The notes under the pieces: generated by a model
Told to the model about the DNA's origin: nothing
Database searches by the model: none
Seen by the model: only the letters and a program-made list of their open reading frames with translations
Part shown: positions 6,245-13,184 of the stretch, one piece after another
How the letters are laid out: the number at the start of each line of letters is the position of its first letter
Position numbering within the stretch: the first letter of the stretch is position 1
Assembly (NCBI GenBank): GCA_003552885.1
Contig: PUPA01000207.1
Coordinates: 1-15,944 of the forward strand
Origin: Natrialbaceae archaeon
GTDB lineage: Archaea; Halobacteriota; Halobacteria; Halobacteriales; Natrialbaceae
Reading direction: 5' to 3'
DNA: 15,944 bases
Made by a program: the position numbers and the translations under genes

Positions 6245-6700
6245 ATGAGCCTACTCGTCCCGTTCGACGGCTCGCCCCTCTCGGAGGCGGCCTTGGAGAA
6301 AGCCGTCGCCTACGGCGAGTTCGTCGGCGAGGAGCCACTGGCCCTCTCGGTCGTTCCGGACGACGGCGACTACGCCCGCGAACGCGGCTGGATCGACGCC
6401 CACGACCGGTTCGACCCGGAGGTCGTCGTCCGGAAGCTCCGGCGGGCGGTCGAGGACTGCACACCCGGCGTCCGGTTTCGTTCCGAAGTCGTCGCCGCCG
6501 CCGAGCCGACGGGAACCCCCCACACCGAGGTCGTCAGGACGATCCTCGCCGTCGCCGCGTCCGTCGGGCCGTCGGTCGTCTTCCTCGGCTCGGAGAACGT
6601 CGGCCGGGTGACCGGCGAGCTCTCGAGCGTCGGCGACCCCGTCGCCGCGGGCCACCGGTACGACGTCTACGTGGTTCGCACGGCCGGATCGACAGCGTAA
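6245..6700 (+). CDS. Universal stress protein (UspA) family protein
   Basis: The protein has 151 residues with the UspA alpha/beta nucleotide-binding fold. It has the first strand LLVPFDGSPLSEAALEKAV (residues 3-21), LALSVVPD (33-40), a long helix around 57-72, and the last core strands SVVFLGSENVG (110-120) and YDVYVVRTA (139-147). The usual ATP-binding pattern G-x2-G-x9-G(S/T) is degenerate here (GSENVGRVTGELSSVGDPV), so it may not bind ATP like the canonical Usp at 14677. The gene ends 40 bases before a permease with two fused Usp domains, and the two are likely co-transcribed. The small Usp may dimerise with the permease tail (inference). The ATG at 6245 is supported by a TATA element 27 bases upstream. 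Confidence 0.87.
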   Translation: MSLLVPFDGSPLSEAALEKAVAYGEFVGEEPLALSVVPDDGDYARERGWIDAHDRFDPEVVVRKLRRAVEDCTPGVRFRSEVVAAAEPTGTPHTEVVRTILAVAASVGPSVVFLGSENVGRVTGELSSVGDPVAAGHRYDVYVVRTAGSTA

Positions 6701-6740
6701 ACACCTTCCTCCCTGTTTCCGGGGGTAGGCCACGCTGTCT

Positions 6741-8993
6741 ATGGGAGAGAACGAACTGGCTCGCGACGTCGGCCTCGTTGGCGCGGTCACGATCGGCATC
6801 GGGACGACCCTCGGGGCGGGCATCTTCGTGTTGCCCTCGATCGTCACCGCCGAGTTCGGGCCGATGCTGTGGCTACCTTTCGCCCTCGCCGGCGCGCTCG
6901 CGTTCGTCAACGCGGTGTTGATCGCGGAGTTCGCCACCGCGTTGCCCAGATCCGGGGGTGCATACGGCTGGATCAACCGCACCCTCGGCCCGCTTTTCGG
7001 CACCGTCGCCGGCGTCGCCGGCTGGGCCAGCACGACGACCGTCACCGCCTTCTACTGCATCGGCTTTGGCATCTACCTCGGCTTTTTCGTCCCGCTCCCC
7101 GAGGGGTGGCTGTTCGGGATCACGCTCGACCCGGAACGGATGGGCGCGTTGCTGGCGGCCGCACTCGTCGTCAGCTCGAACTACCTCGGCGTCAGAAACG
7201 GCGGACCGGCAGGGGTCGCACTCGTCGCCACCATGGTCACGGCGCTCGTGGGCTTTCTGCTCGCCGCCGCCGTGACCCTCGAGCCGGCGGTGCTGGCCGC
7301 GCCGGTCGTCGACCGCGAGGCCGTGTCGACCTCGGGGCTCGCCGGTGCCACCGCGGTCGTGTTCGTCTCCTATCTCGGCTACGCGAAGCTCGCAGCGGTC
7401 GCCGGCGAGATACGCAACCCCGCACGGACGCTCCCGCTTTCGATCCTCGGAAGCCTGGCGGTCGTCGCCACCCTCTACGTCTCGATCGCGGTCGTCCTCG
7501 AGGCCGCCGTCGACTGGCCGATGCTCGCGGCGACCGACCGGGCGATCGTCGTCGTCGCCGAGCGCCTATACGGGACCACGGGGCTTCTCGCCATCGCCTT
7601 CGCGGGCGTCGTCGCGACGCTGACGAGCGCCACGATGTCGGTCTCGACGGCGGCTCGGGTCGGGTACGCGATGGGCTCAGACGGCCTCCTCCCCGGCGCC
7701 GTCGGCACGCTTCACCCACGGTTTGGGACTCCCCATCGCGCGTTCGAGCTATCCGGGCTCGCCGTGATCGTGCTCGTGATCATCGGTGACCTCCTGACGC
7801 TCGCCGTCCTCGCGACGGCGTTGCATCTGGTCGTCGCGGTGCTCTCGGCAGCCGCGTTGCTCACGATCCGGTGGACGGTGCCGACGTACGCGCCACCGTT
7901 TTCGGCGCCCGGCGGACGGCTCTTCGCTCCCCTCGCTGCCGCCGGCTCGGCCGCGTTGCTGGCGGCGGTCGGAGCGCTCGCGCTCTCTGTGACCGCCGCC
8001 GTGGTCGTCGCGGCCGTCGCCTGGTACGTCGCCTACGGTCGGGGACGGACCGACGAGCGCGAGCCGGTCGCGGAGTACTTAGAGCGTCGCCTCGAGGGCG
8101 GATCGGACGCCGTCACCGTCGCGGGAAGGGAGGGGACCGTCGAGGATCGCTCGCTCGAGGAGCCGGCCGGCCCGACCGTGCTGGTACCGCTCGCGAACCC
8201 CCGGACCGAGCAGTACCTCGTCGAGCTCGCCTGTACGGTCGCCAGCGCCCGGAACGGCCGCGTCGTCGCCATCCACGTCGTGCAGGTGCCGACCCAGACG
8301 CCGATCGATCAGGCGGCGACGCGGGCGGGCCACACCTCGGCCCGGATCCTCGAGGCCGCCGCCGAGCACGCCGAGGCGTTCGACATCCCCTTCGAGAGCC
8401 ACTCGGTGTTCTCCCACCGGAGCATCGAGGAGGTGTTCGACGCCGCGAGACGACACCGTGCCGATCTGGTGGTGATGGGCTGGCGCCGGTCGACGCCGCT
8501 GGCCGGGCGCGCGGAGACGGTGGTCGACGAGCTCGCCCACGAGCTCCCCGCGGACCTGCTGGTGCTCGACGGCCACGGATTCGACCCGACCCGAGTCCTG
8601 CTGCCGACGACCGGCACGGAAAACGACGCCCTCGGTGCCGAGCTGGCCCGGACGCTCGCGACGGCCGCCGGCAGTGAGGTGAGCCTGTTACACGTCGTCT
8701 CCGGCGAGCGCGAGCGGTCGGGCGGCCGTCGATTTCTCGAGGACTGGGCCGCCGAACGGGGGCTCGAGGACGCCGAGCTGGTCGTCGACGTCTCCGGAGA
8801 CGTCGAGGGGGCGATCGCCGAACACGCGTCCGACCACACGACGCTGATCGTCGGCGCGACCGAGCGCGGGTTGCTATCCCGGCTGGTCAGGCGGTCGCTC
8901 GTCCTCGGCGTCGTCGAGCGGGTCGACTGCTCGGTCGTCCTCGCCGAGCGCGCCACCCGCCGGACGCTGGGCGAGCGGCTGTTCGGCCGGTGA
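6741..8993 (+). CDS. APC-superfamily amino-acid permease with two C-terminal Usp domains
   Basis: This 750-residue membrane protein has two parts. Residues 1-432 form an APC-superfamily transporter with about 12 helices. They include the glycine-rich first-helix motif TIGIGTTLGAGIFVLPS (17-33), SGGAYGWINRTLGP (71-84) and the helix-6 region FVSYLGYAKLAAVAGEIRNP (208-227) followed by ARTLP. After a linker, residues about 479-611 and 616-735 are two UspA-like cytosolic domains (PTVLVPLANPRTEQYL; TRVLLPTTGTENDALGAELA). Their ATP-loop glycines are only partly kept (VVMGWRRSTPLAGRAETVVD; LIVGATERGLLSRLV). Haloarchaea often have such Cat-like permease-Usp fusions, in which the Usp part probably senses nucleotides and regulates transport. 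The substrate is likely an amino acid, possibly cationic, but unproven. It follows a stand-alone usp gene by 40 bases. An AT-rich GTTTCC about 25 bases before the ATG could give it an extra promoter. Confidence 0.92.
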   Translation: MGENELARDVGLVGAVTIGIGTTLGAGIFVLPSIVTAEFGPMLWLPFALAGALAFVNAVLIAEFATALPRSGGAYGWINRTLGPLFGTVAGVAGWASTTTVTAFYCIGFGIYLGFFVPLPEGWLFGITLDPERMGALLAAALVVSSNYLGVRNGGPAGVALVATMVTALVGFLLAAAVTLEPAVLAAPVVDREAVSTSGLAGATAVVFVSYLGYAKLAAVAGEIRNPARTLPLSILGSLAVVATLYVSIAVVLEAAVDWPMLAATDRAIVVVAERLYGTTGLLAIAFAGVVATLTSATMSVSTAARVGYAMGSDGLLPGAVGTLHPRFGTPHRAFELSGLAVIVLVIIGDLLTLAVLATALHLVVAVLSAAALLTIRWTVPTYAPPFSAPGGRLFAPLAAAGSAALLAAVGALALSVTAAVVVAAVAWYVAYGRGRTDEREPVAEYLERRLEGGSDAVTVAGREGTVEDRSLEEPAGPTVLVPLANPRTEQYLVELACTVASARNGRVVAIHVVQVPTQTPIDQAATRAGHTSARILEAAAEHAEAFDIPFESHSVFSHRSIEEVFDAARRHRADLVVMGWRRSTPLAGRAETVVDELAHELPADLLVLDGHGFDPTRVLLPTTGTENDALGAELARTLATAAGSEVSLLHVVSGERERSGGRRFLEDWAAERGLEDAELVVDVSGDVEGAIAEHASDHTTLIVGATERGLLSRLVRRSLVLGVVERVDCSVVLAERATRRTLGERLFGR

Positions 8994-9038
8994 CGTGGTT
9001 CGTTCGACGAACGCGTTCGGTCCGTGGACCAGAGGGCT

Positions 9039-9044
9039 CTTTTC
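9039..9044 (+). promoter_or_regulatory. TATA element of the nosL-like gene
   Basis: CTTTTC is the only T-rich run in the 72-base spacer and is centred about 25 bases before the ATG at 9066. This favours that start over the upstream in-frame GTG at 9024, which would lie upstream of this element and so outside the transcript. Confidence 0.5.
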
Positions 9045-9065
9045 AGGGAGTGTCGAACTCGAAGT

Positions 9066-9692
9066 ATGGTCACCAACCGCTCGAAGATCGACAGACGACG
9101 ATTCGTCGGCGCACTGCTCGCCGGGACGACGGTCGTCGCCGGCTGTCTCGACGGGGAGCCCGAAGGCGACGAGCAGCCGGCCGACCCGGAGGACGACGAC
9201 GGCGACGTCCCGGACGGCGACGAGCTCGGGGAGCCGACCGCGTTCCCCGACGACCGGCAGTGTGCGGTCTGTAGCATGATCGCCGCGGAGTATCCCGACT
9301 GGAACGGCCAGCTCGTCCACGGCGACGGCCACCGGGAGTACTTCTGTTCGACCGGCTGTCTGGTGGCGTACGTCTTCGCCCCGGCGAAGTTCACCGCCGG
9401 TGACCCCGAGGAGCCGATCGAGGGGATCTGGGCCACGGAGTTCTCGACCGGCGACCTCGTCGACGTGACGGAGGGCCACCTCGTCTACGAACAGGACCGC
9501 GAGCGCCAGGCGTTCCCGATGCCGATGGGGAGTCCGCTGGCGTTCGCCGAGCACGAGGACGCCCTCGCGTACGTCGACGAGCACGACGACCTCGAGGCGG
9601 ACGAACACCTGCTCACCCTCGCCGACGTGGATCGGGAGGTCGCGGAGTTCTATCGCGCGCCGCGACTCGAGGAGGAAGCCGACGGTGGGTGA
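9066..9692 (+). CDS. nosL: NosL-like copper-binding Tat lipoprotein
   Basis: The protein has 208 residues. A Tat signal (DRRRFVGALLAGTTVVAG, residues 9-26) ends in the lipobox VAGC with lipid-anchor C27. An acidic linker (28-57) follows, placing the protein on the outer membrane face. The NosL-type domain has CAVCSM (C66, C69, M71) followed by IAAEYPDWNGQLVHGDG and EYFCSTGCLVAYVF (C94, C98). NosL family proteins deliver Cu(I) to the nitrous-oxide reductase NosZ, and these Cys/Met residues are the expected copper ligands. No nosZ, nosD, nosF or nosY is visible here. The neighbours are a permease and an FAD oxidoreductase, so this may be a stand-alone copper chaperone serving another cuproprotein. 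ATG 9066 is chosen because of the signal peptide and a TATA element 25 bases upstream. Confidence 0.87.
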   Translation: MVTNRSKIDRRRFVGALLAGTTVVAGCLDGEPEGDEQPADPEDDDGDVPDGDELGEPTAFPDDRQCAVCSMIAAEYPDWNGQLVHGDGHREYFCSTGCLVAYVFAPAKFTAGDPEEPIEGIWATEFSTGDLVDVTEGHLVYEQDRERQAFPMPMGSPLAFAEHEDALAYVDEHDDLEADEHLLTLADVDREVAEFYRAPRLEEEADGG

Positions 9693-9739
9693 ACGAAAGA
9701 CGGTCGAGCCGCCACGGACTCCCGCTCGCGGTGACTCGA

Positions 9740-9787
9740 AACGTCCGGCCGTTAGTCGTTGGCAACGTTCGCCCGTTAGGCGTTCGG
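9740..9787. repeat. 24-bp tandem duplication in an intergenic spacer
   Basis: Two adjacent 24-base units (9740-9763 and 9764-9787) match at 19 of 24 positions. They begin AACGTCCGGCCGTTAGTCGT and AACGTTCGCCCGTTAGGCGT. The repeat ends directly at the TATA-like GGTTAATC of the next gene. The core CGCCCGTTA also occurs in the 36-bp repeat near 1853. Confidence 0.65.
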
Positions 9788-9788
9788 G

Positions 9789-9792
9789 TTAA
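9789..9792 (+). promoter_or_regulatory. TATA element of the FAD oxidoreductase gene
   Basis: TTAA inside GGTTAATC is centred about 28 bases before the ATG at 9819. It supports that start and a leaderless transcript, and disfavours the in-frame GTG at 9804. Confidence 0.5.
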
Positions 9793-9818
9793 TCTCCCCG
9801 GGTGTGGAGTATGGGGAC

Positions 9819-11477
9819 ATGACGGATGTCGTCGTCGTCGGCGGTGGAGTCGGCGGGCTCTCGGCGGCACACCACCTCGTAGAGCGTGGGGCCGACGTGA
9901 CCGTCCTGGAGGCGAACGAACGGTTCGGCGGGAAAGCCCGGTCGGTGCCGATCGACGACGGCCCAGCCCCGCTACACGGCGAGCACGGGTTCCGGTTTTT
10001 CCCCGCGTTCTACCGCCACGTCGTCGACACGATGGCGCGGATCCCGGACGGCGACGATACCGTCGCCGACAACCTCGTCGGCACCGAGGAGACGCTGATC
10101 GCGAGTGCTGGGGGGCCAGACCGCATCGCCGATACCCGCACGCCCGACTCGGTCGGCGGCTGGCTGCGTGCGCTCCGGCCGGCGTTCGCCGAGGACCTCC
10201 CCTCGAGGGACGTCCGGTTCCTGCTCGAACGGCTGTTGTACCTGCTCACCGCCTGTGAGCGCCGGCGCGAGGAGGAACTGGACGACGTCTCCTGGTGGGA
10301 GTTCATCGACGCGGACGGTCGCTCGCCGGAGTTTCGCGATCGGCTCGCCTACGCCACCCAGTCGCTGGTCGCCCTCCGGCCACAGCTCGGCAGCGCCCGC
10401 ACGATCGGCACCATCTACCTCCAGTTGCTGTTCGGTCAGCTCGATCCGAGCCGACCGACCGAACGGGTGTTGAACGGGCCGACCAGCGAGGCGTGGATCG
10501 ACCCCTGGATCCGTCACCTCGCCGACCGGGGCGTCGAGCTCCGTCCGTCGACGCCGGCCCGACGGCTCGCGTTCGACGGCGAGCGCGTCACCGGCGTCGA
10601 ACTCGCCGACGGCGAAACCGTCCGCGCGAGCGAGTACGTGCTGGCCGTCCCCGTCGAGGTCGCCCCGGAGTTCGTCTCGCCCGAGCTGGCGCGGGCGGCA
10701 CCGGCGCTGTCCCGGATCGATCGGCTCGACACCGCTTGGATGAACGGCATCCAGTTTTACCTGCGCGAGGACGTGGCGCTGACGCGGGGCCACCAGGTGT
10801 ACGCCGACGCGCCGTGGGCGCTGACCTCGATCTCCCAGCGACAGTTCTGGACGGGGTACGACCTCGAATCGCACGGCCCGGAGGAGGTCTCGGGGGTGAT
10901 CTCGGCGATCGCCTCCGACTGGGACGCACCCGGCATCGTCTACGGCAAGCCGGCGAGAGCCTGCAGCCGCGAGGAGATCGCCACGGAGATCTGGGAGCAG
11001 CTGAAAGCCCACCTCGACGGTCCCGACGAACGGCTGACCGACGACATGCTCGTCGAGTGGTTTCTCGACCCGGCGATCGTCGAGACCGGCGCCGACCCGG
11101 ACGTCTGGCCGGCCGACGGCGACGTCGTCGAGAACCGCTCGCCGCTTCTGATAAACACCGTCGGCTCGCTTCGCAACCGTCCACCGGCGAACGTCGCCGT
11201 CGAGAACCTCACGCTCGCGAGCGACTACGTCAGGACGAACTCGGATCTGGCATCGATGGAGTCCGCCGACGAGGCCGGCCGGCGGGCGGCGAACGCGATA
11301 GCCGGCCGTCACGGGCTCCCCGGAACCCCGGCACGGATCTGGGCGCTCGAGGAGCCGGCGGTGTTCGAGCCGTTCAAGCGCCAGGATCGGCTGCGCTACC
11401 GGCTCGGGCTCTCCCACCCCGCGGAGGTCACACAGTCGCTTCGGTCCGTCGCGGGCCGGATCGCCGGCCGGGTCTAG
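9819..11477 (+). CDS. FAD-dependent oxidoreductase of the phytoene desaturase / amine oxidase type
   Basis: This 552-residue flavoprotein has an N-terminal Rossmann motif DVVVVGGGVGGLSAAHHLVE (3-22). The adenosine-ribose glutamate lies in VTVLEANERFGGKA, and GEHGFRFFPAFYRH (54-67) is typical of the carotenoid-desaturase-like branch. The C-terminal FAD motif LTLASDYVRT and SMESADEAGRRAANAI lies at about 464-495. Members act on hydrophobic polyenes or isoprenoids (phytoene or zeta-carotene desaturases, hydroxysqualene dehydroxylase) at the membrane surface, but this one could use another substrate. No crtB/crtI-type cluster is visible. The start ATG 9819 is three residues before the first beta strand and has a TATA element at about -28. 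The gene ends tail-to-tail with a 38-codon minus-strand gene, the two stop codons sharing the palindrome CTAG. Long frames on the other strand and in frame +2 are shadows. Confidence 0.88.
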   Translation: MTDVVVVGGGVGGLSAAHHLVERGADVTVLEANERFGGKARSVPIDDGPAPLHGEHGFRFFPAFYRHVVDTMARIPDGDDTVADNLVGTEETLIASAGGPDRIADTRTPDSVGGWLRALRPAFAEDLPSRDVRFLLERLLYLLTACERRREEELDDVSWWEFIDADGRSPEFRDRLAYATQSLVALRPQLGSARTIGTIYLQLLFGQLDPSRPTERVLNGPTSEAWIDPWIRHLADRGVELRPSTPARRLAFDGERVTGVELADGETVRASEYVLAVPVEVAPEFVSPELARAAPALSRIDRLDTAWMNGIQFYLREDVALTRGHQVYADAPWALTSISQRQFWTGYDLESHGPEEVSGVISAIASDWDAPGIVYGKPARACSREEIATEIWEQLKAHLDGPDERLTDDMLVEWFLDPAIVETGADPDVWPADGDVVENRSPLLINTVGSLRNRPPANVAVENLTLASDYVRTNSDLASMESADEAGRRAANAIAGRHGLPGTPARIWALEEPAVFEPFKRQDRLRYRLGLSHPAEVTQSLRSVAGRIAGRV

Positions 11478-11590
11478 TCGATCCGGTCGATCGGCTCGTA
11501 CTCCTCTACGTCGTTCGGCCCGCGGCTTCGGAGGGCGATGACGACGATGGCGACGATGGCGACGATCGCGATGAGCTTCTTTCGGTTCAT
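11474..11590 (-). CDS. Small single-helix membrane protein (38 residues)
   Basis: The frame MNRKKLIAIVAIVAIVVIALRSRGPN has a positively charged start, one strongly hydrophobic helix (about residues 6-21) and an acidic tail (DVEEYEPIDRID). This is the layout of a real haloarchaeal one-pass membrane peptide with the N-terminus positive-inside. A clear TATA element (TTTATA) is centred about 29 bases upstream of the ATG at 11590, a good fit for a leaderless transcript. The longer in-frame extension to 11701 would start upstream of that TATA element and is unlikely. The stop TAG (11474-11476) overlaps the stop of the convergent FAD oxidoreductase gene. I do not recognise a family; the function is unknown. 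Confidence 0.6.
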   Translation of the reverse strand: MNRKKLIAIVAIVAIVVIALRSRGPNDVEEYEPIDRID

Positions 11591-11616
11591 CACGGGATCG
11601 GTTTCCGTCGACTCCG

Positions 11617-11622
11617 TATAAA
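11617..11622 (-). promoter_or_regulatory. TATA element of the 38-codon membrane peptide gene
   Basis: TTTATA on the minus strand, one of the best TATA boxes in the window, is centred 29 bases before the ATG at 11590. It sits in the 107-base spacer downstream of the CxxC protein gene. Confidence 0.65.
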
Positions 11623-11697
11623 CGTTCCCCTGGAAGACACCGACGTCAGCCGTCTTCGGACCACTGACGACGGCCGCCCCCGGACGACCGACGCCGG

Positions 11698-12105
11698 TCA
11701 CGAGAGCAACTCGGCGCCGTGGGCGGAGATGTCGACGGAGACGTCCTCGTTCAGGGCTTTGCTGATCTCGTCGACGTTGCCCGCGAGCACCGCCAGGATG
11801 TCGGCCGGATTGACGTAGACGAGCATGGTCCCGTCTTGTCCCTCGGTGACCAGCTGGGTGTCGTTCAACACGACCTGGTCGTTCTGGATCGTCGCGGTGA
11901 CCACCGGCAGCTCCGCCGGCCGGCCCGCCTCGTCGTCTCTGACCTTCCGGACGTGAACCGCCTCGAGGTCCAGGATCTCTTTGTAGGTGTCTATCCGCTC
12001 GGCGCAGGCGACCATGTCGTTGAGGACCGCCGTCTTCCGTTCGCCGGGCTGGTGGGCGCGGTCACCCTCCAGACAGTGTTCACAGACGCGGAGTTCGATC
12101 TTCAT
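11698..12105 (-). CDS. Conserved-looking CxxC protein of unknown function
   Basis: I do not recognise this 135-residue cytosolic protein. It begins MKIELRVCEHCLEGDRAHQP with a CxxC pair (C8, C11) and has a third cysteine at C34 (DMVACAERIDTYKE), so it could bind zinc or iron. An alpha/beta body follows with segments KEILDLEAVHVRKV (42-55), TATIQNDQVVLNDTQL (70-85) and MLVYVNPADILAVLAGNVDE (94-113). A beta-rich C-terminus (VSVDISAHGAEL) ends the protein. No membrane segment or signal is visible. ATG 12105 is chosen because the sequence upstream of it in the same frame is low-complexity Arg/Ser-rich and unlike a haloarchaeal protein. The 280-base spacer upstream holds a 23-bp near-palindrome that may control it. 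Downstream lies the 38-codon membrane peptide. Confidence 0.72.
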   Translation of the reverse strand: MKIELRVCEHCLEGDRAHQPGERKTAVLNDMVACAERIDTYKEILDLEAVHVRKVRDDEAGRPAELPVVTATIQNDQVVLNDTQLVTEGQDGTMLVYVNPADILAVLAGNVDEISKALNEDVSVDISAHGAELLS

Positions 12106-12160
12106 CGTCGGGGTTTGTCGGGCCGGGCCGATGACGGTTTCGCTCGGAAACGGGTCAGGG

Positions 12161-12183
12161 GCGTTTTCCGACTCGGAGAACGC
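12161..12183. promoter_or_regulatory. 23-bp near-perfect palindrome
   Basis: The left arm GCGTTTTCCGA and right arm TCGGAGAACGC pair over 11 bases with one mismatch around a single central C. It lies 56 bases upstream of the ATG at 12105. It could be a dimeric regulator site or an RNA hairpin. Confidence 0.4.
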
Positions 12184-12314
12184 CGACGACGATTGATACT
12201 CCCGGCTGCAGTACCGGCGGCCGCGGACGGCATCCCCGCTGACGCGTCCCCGTCGCCGCCGCAGTTCGGTTCCCACACCCGCTGGCGTGTCGTTCGTTCC
12301 CGTCGTCGAACTGT

Positions 12315-12356
12315 CCCTGTCGGCGAGCCATTCGCCCCTGCCGGCGAGCCGTTCAC
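12315..12356. repeat. 21-bp tandem duplication
   Basis: Two adjacent 21-base units (12315-12335 and 12336-12356) match at 18 of 21 positions and share CGGCGAGCC and TTC blocks. They lie about 30 bases past the stop codon of the CinA-type gene, which is transcribed towards them. Confidence 0.65.
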
Positions 12357-12385
12357 CCACCGTCACGTGGCGGAAGGCCACCCGG

Positions 12386-13120
12386 TCACCAGTCCCGCGA
12401 GACCGGCGTCTCGCTCGCGTCGATCCGTGCCAGCAGCCAGTCGGCGGCGTCGTCCACCGCGGCGTCGTCGGTTCCGGTGAGCTTCAGCCGGTTGTGATCG
12501 CGCTCGCGGTCCGGATAACAGCCGACGGCGACGTCGAACCGCTCTATCGCCTCCTCCAGGGCGTAGACGATGTTCGCCTCGGGCTCGACCGTGTAGAGAA
12601 ATCGCGACCGCCGCTCGCCGTCGAACTCCTCGGCGACCGTCTCGAAGATGGCCTTCAGCTCCCCGGGGATCCCTGGCAGCACGTACACGTTCTCGAGGAC
12701 ACAGCCGGGGGCAAGGCCGACGGGATTGAACAGCGGTCGACAGCCTTCCGGGAGGGCGGCCTCCGCCTCGACGTCGACCGCGAGCTCCGGAACCCGCCCT
12801 TCGATCGCCGCTAGCCGTCGTTCGACGTCCGACCGTGCGAGGTCGGTGACGACCAGCTCCCGGTCGAACGCGTCCGCGACGGCCTCGACCGTGACGTCGT
12901 CGGGCGTTCCCCCGATGCCGCCGGTGACGACGACGGCGTCGAACCCGTCGCCGTACGTGCCGACGTGGTCGGCGATGGTCTCCCGGTCATCGGGCAGGGT
13001 GAGCACCCGGACGACCCGCCCGCCACGCTCTTCTATCCGTGAGGCCAGCCAGGTCGCGTTCGTGTTCACCGTGTCCCCGGAGAGCAACTCGTCACCGACC
13101 GTTATGAGGGCGACCTCCAT
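12386..13120 (-). CDS. CinA N-terminal / MoaB-Mog fold (molybdopterin-binding-like) protein
   Basis: This 244-residue cytosolic protein has the MoCF-binding fold of the CinA N-terminal domain. MEVALITVGDELLSGD with TVNTNATWLASRI covers residues 1-29, TGGIGGTPDDVTVEAVADAF covers 66-85, and VLPGIPGELKAIFE covers 147-160. In bacteria the domain is fused to a PncC-type nicotinamide-nucleotide amidase; here that C-terminal domain is absent, as is common in archaea. Bacterial and archaeal CinA-type domains have been linked to ADP-ribose pyrophosphatase activity, and the fold also binds molybdopterin, so the exact reaction is open. ATG 13120 gives the family N-terminus; an earlier in-frame start would add nine residues of no family likeness. 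A rhodanese gene lies 64 bases upstream on the same strand, probably with its own promoter. Confidence 0.88.
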   Translation of the reverse strand: MEVALITVGDELLSGDTVNTNATWLASRIEERGGRVVRVLTLPDDRETIADHVGTYGDGFDAVVVTGGIGGTPDDVTVEAVADAFDRELVVTDLARSDVERRLAAIEGRVPELAVDVEAEAALPEGCRPLFNPVGLAPGCVLENVYVLPGIPGELKAIFETVAEEFDGERRSRFLYTVEPEANIVYALEEAIERFDVAVGCYPDRERDHNRLKLTGTDDAAVDDAADWLLARIDASETPVSRDW

Positions 13121-13184
13121 CGTAGAGGGGTAGCCGGGAGCGAGCAAGAGGCTTTCGTGGTCGTCGGATCGCGTCCCGCGCTCC

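Larger units (their letters stand above)
12106..12385. other. Intergenic spacer with inverted and tandem repeats
   Basis: This is the largest gene-free stretch in the window. It holds a near-palindrome at 12161-12183, a shorter inverted repeat GTTTC-GCTCG-GAAAC at about 12139-12153, and a 21-bp tandem duplication at 12315-12356. I see no tRNA, no Shine-Dalgarno and no convincing TATA element at leaderless spacing for either neighbouring gene. Confidence 0.55.

Noticed and set aside
9972..11417. 481-codon minus-strand frame inside the FAD oxidoreductase gene
   Set aside because: The plus-strand frame has intact FAD motifs at both ends and a promoter. The antisense frame has no motif.
10295..11818. 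507-codon plus-strand frame extending beyond the FAD oxidoreductase gene
   Set aside because: It is frame-shifted relative to the real gene, very rich in Arg, and crosses the small membrane peptide gene antisense.
12106..12385. Possible tRNA or small RNA gene
   Set aside because: There is no T-loop consensus, no acceptor-stem pairing and no CCA-adjacent structure. Only inverted and tandem repeats are visible.
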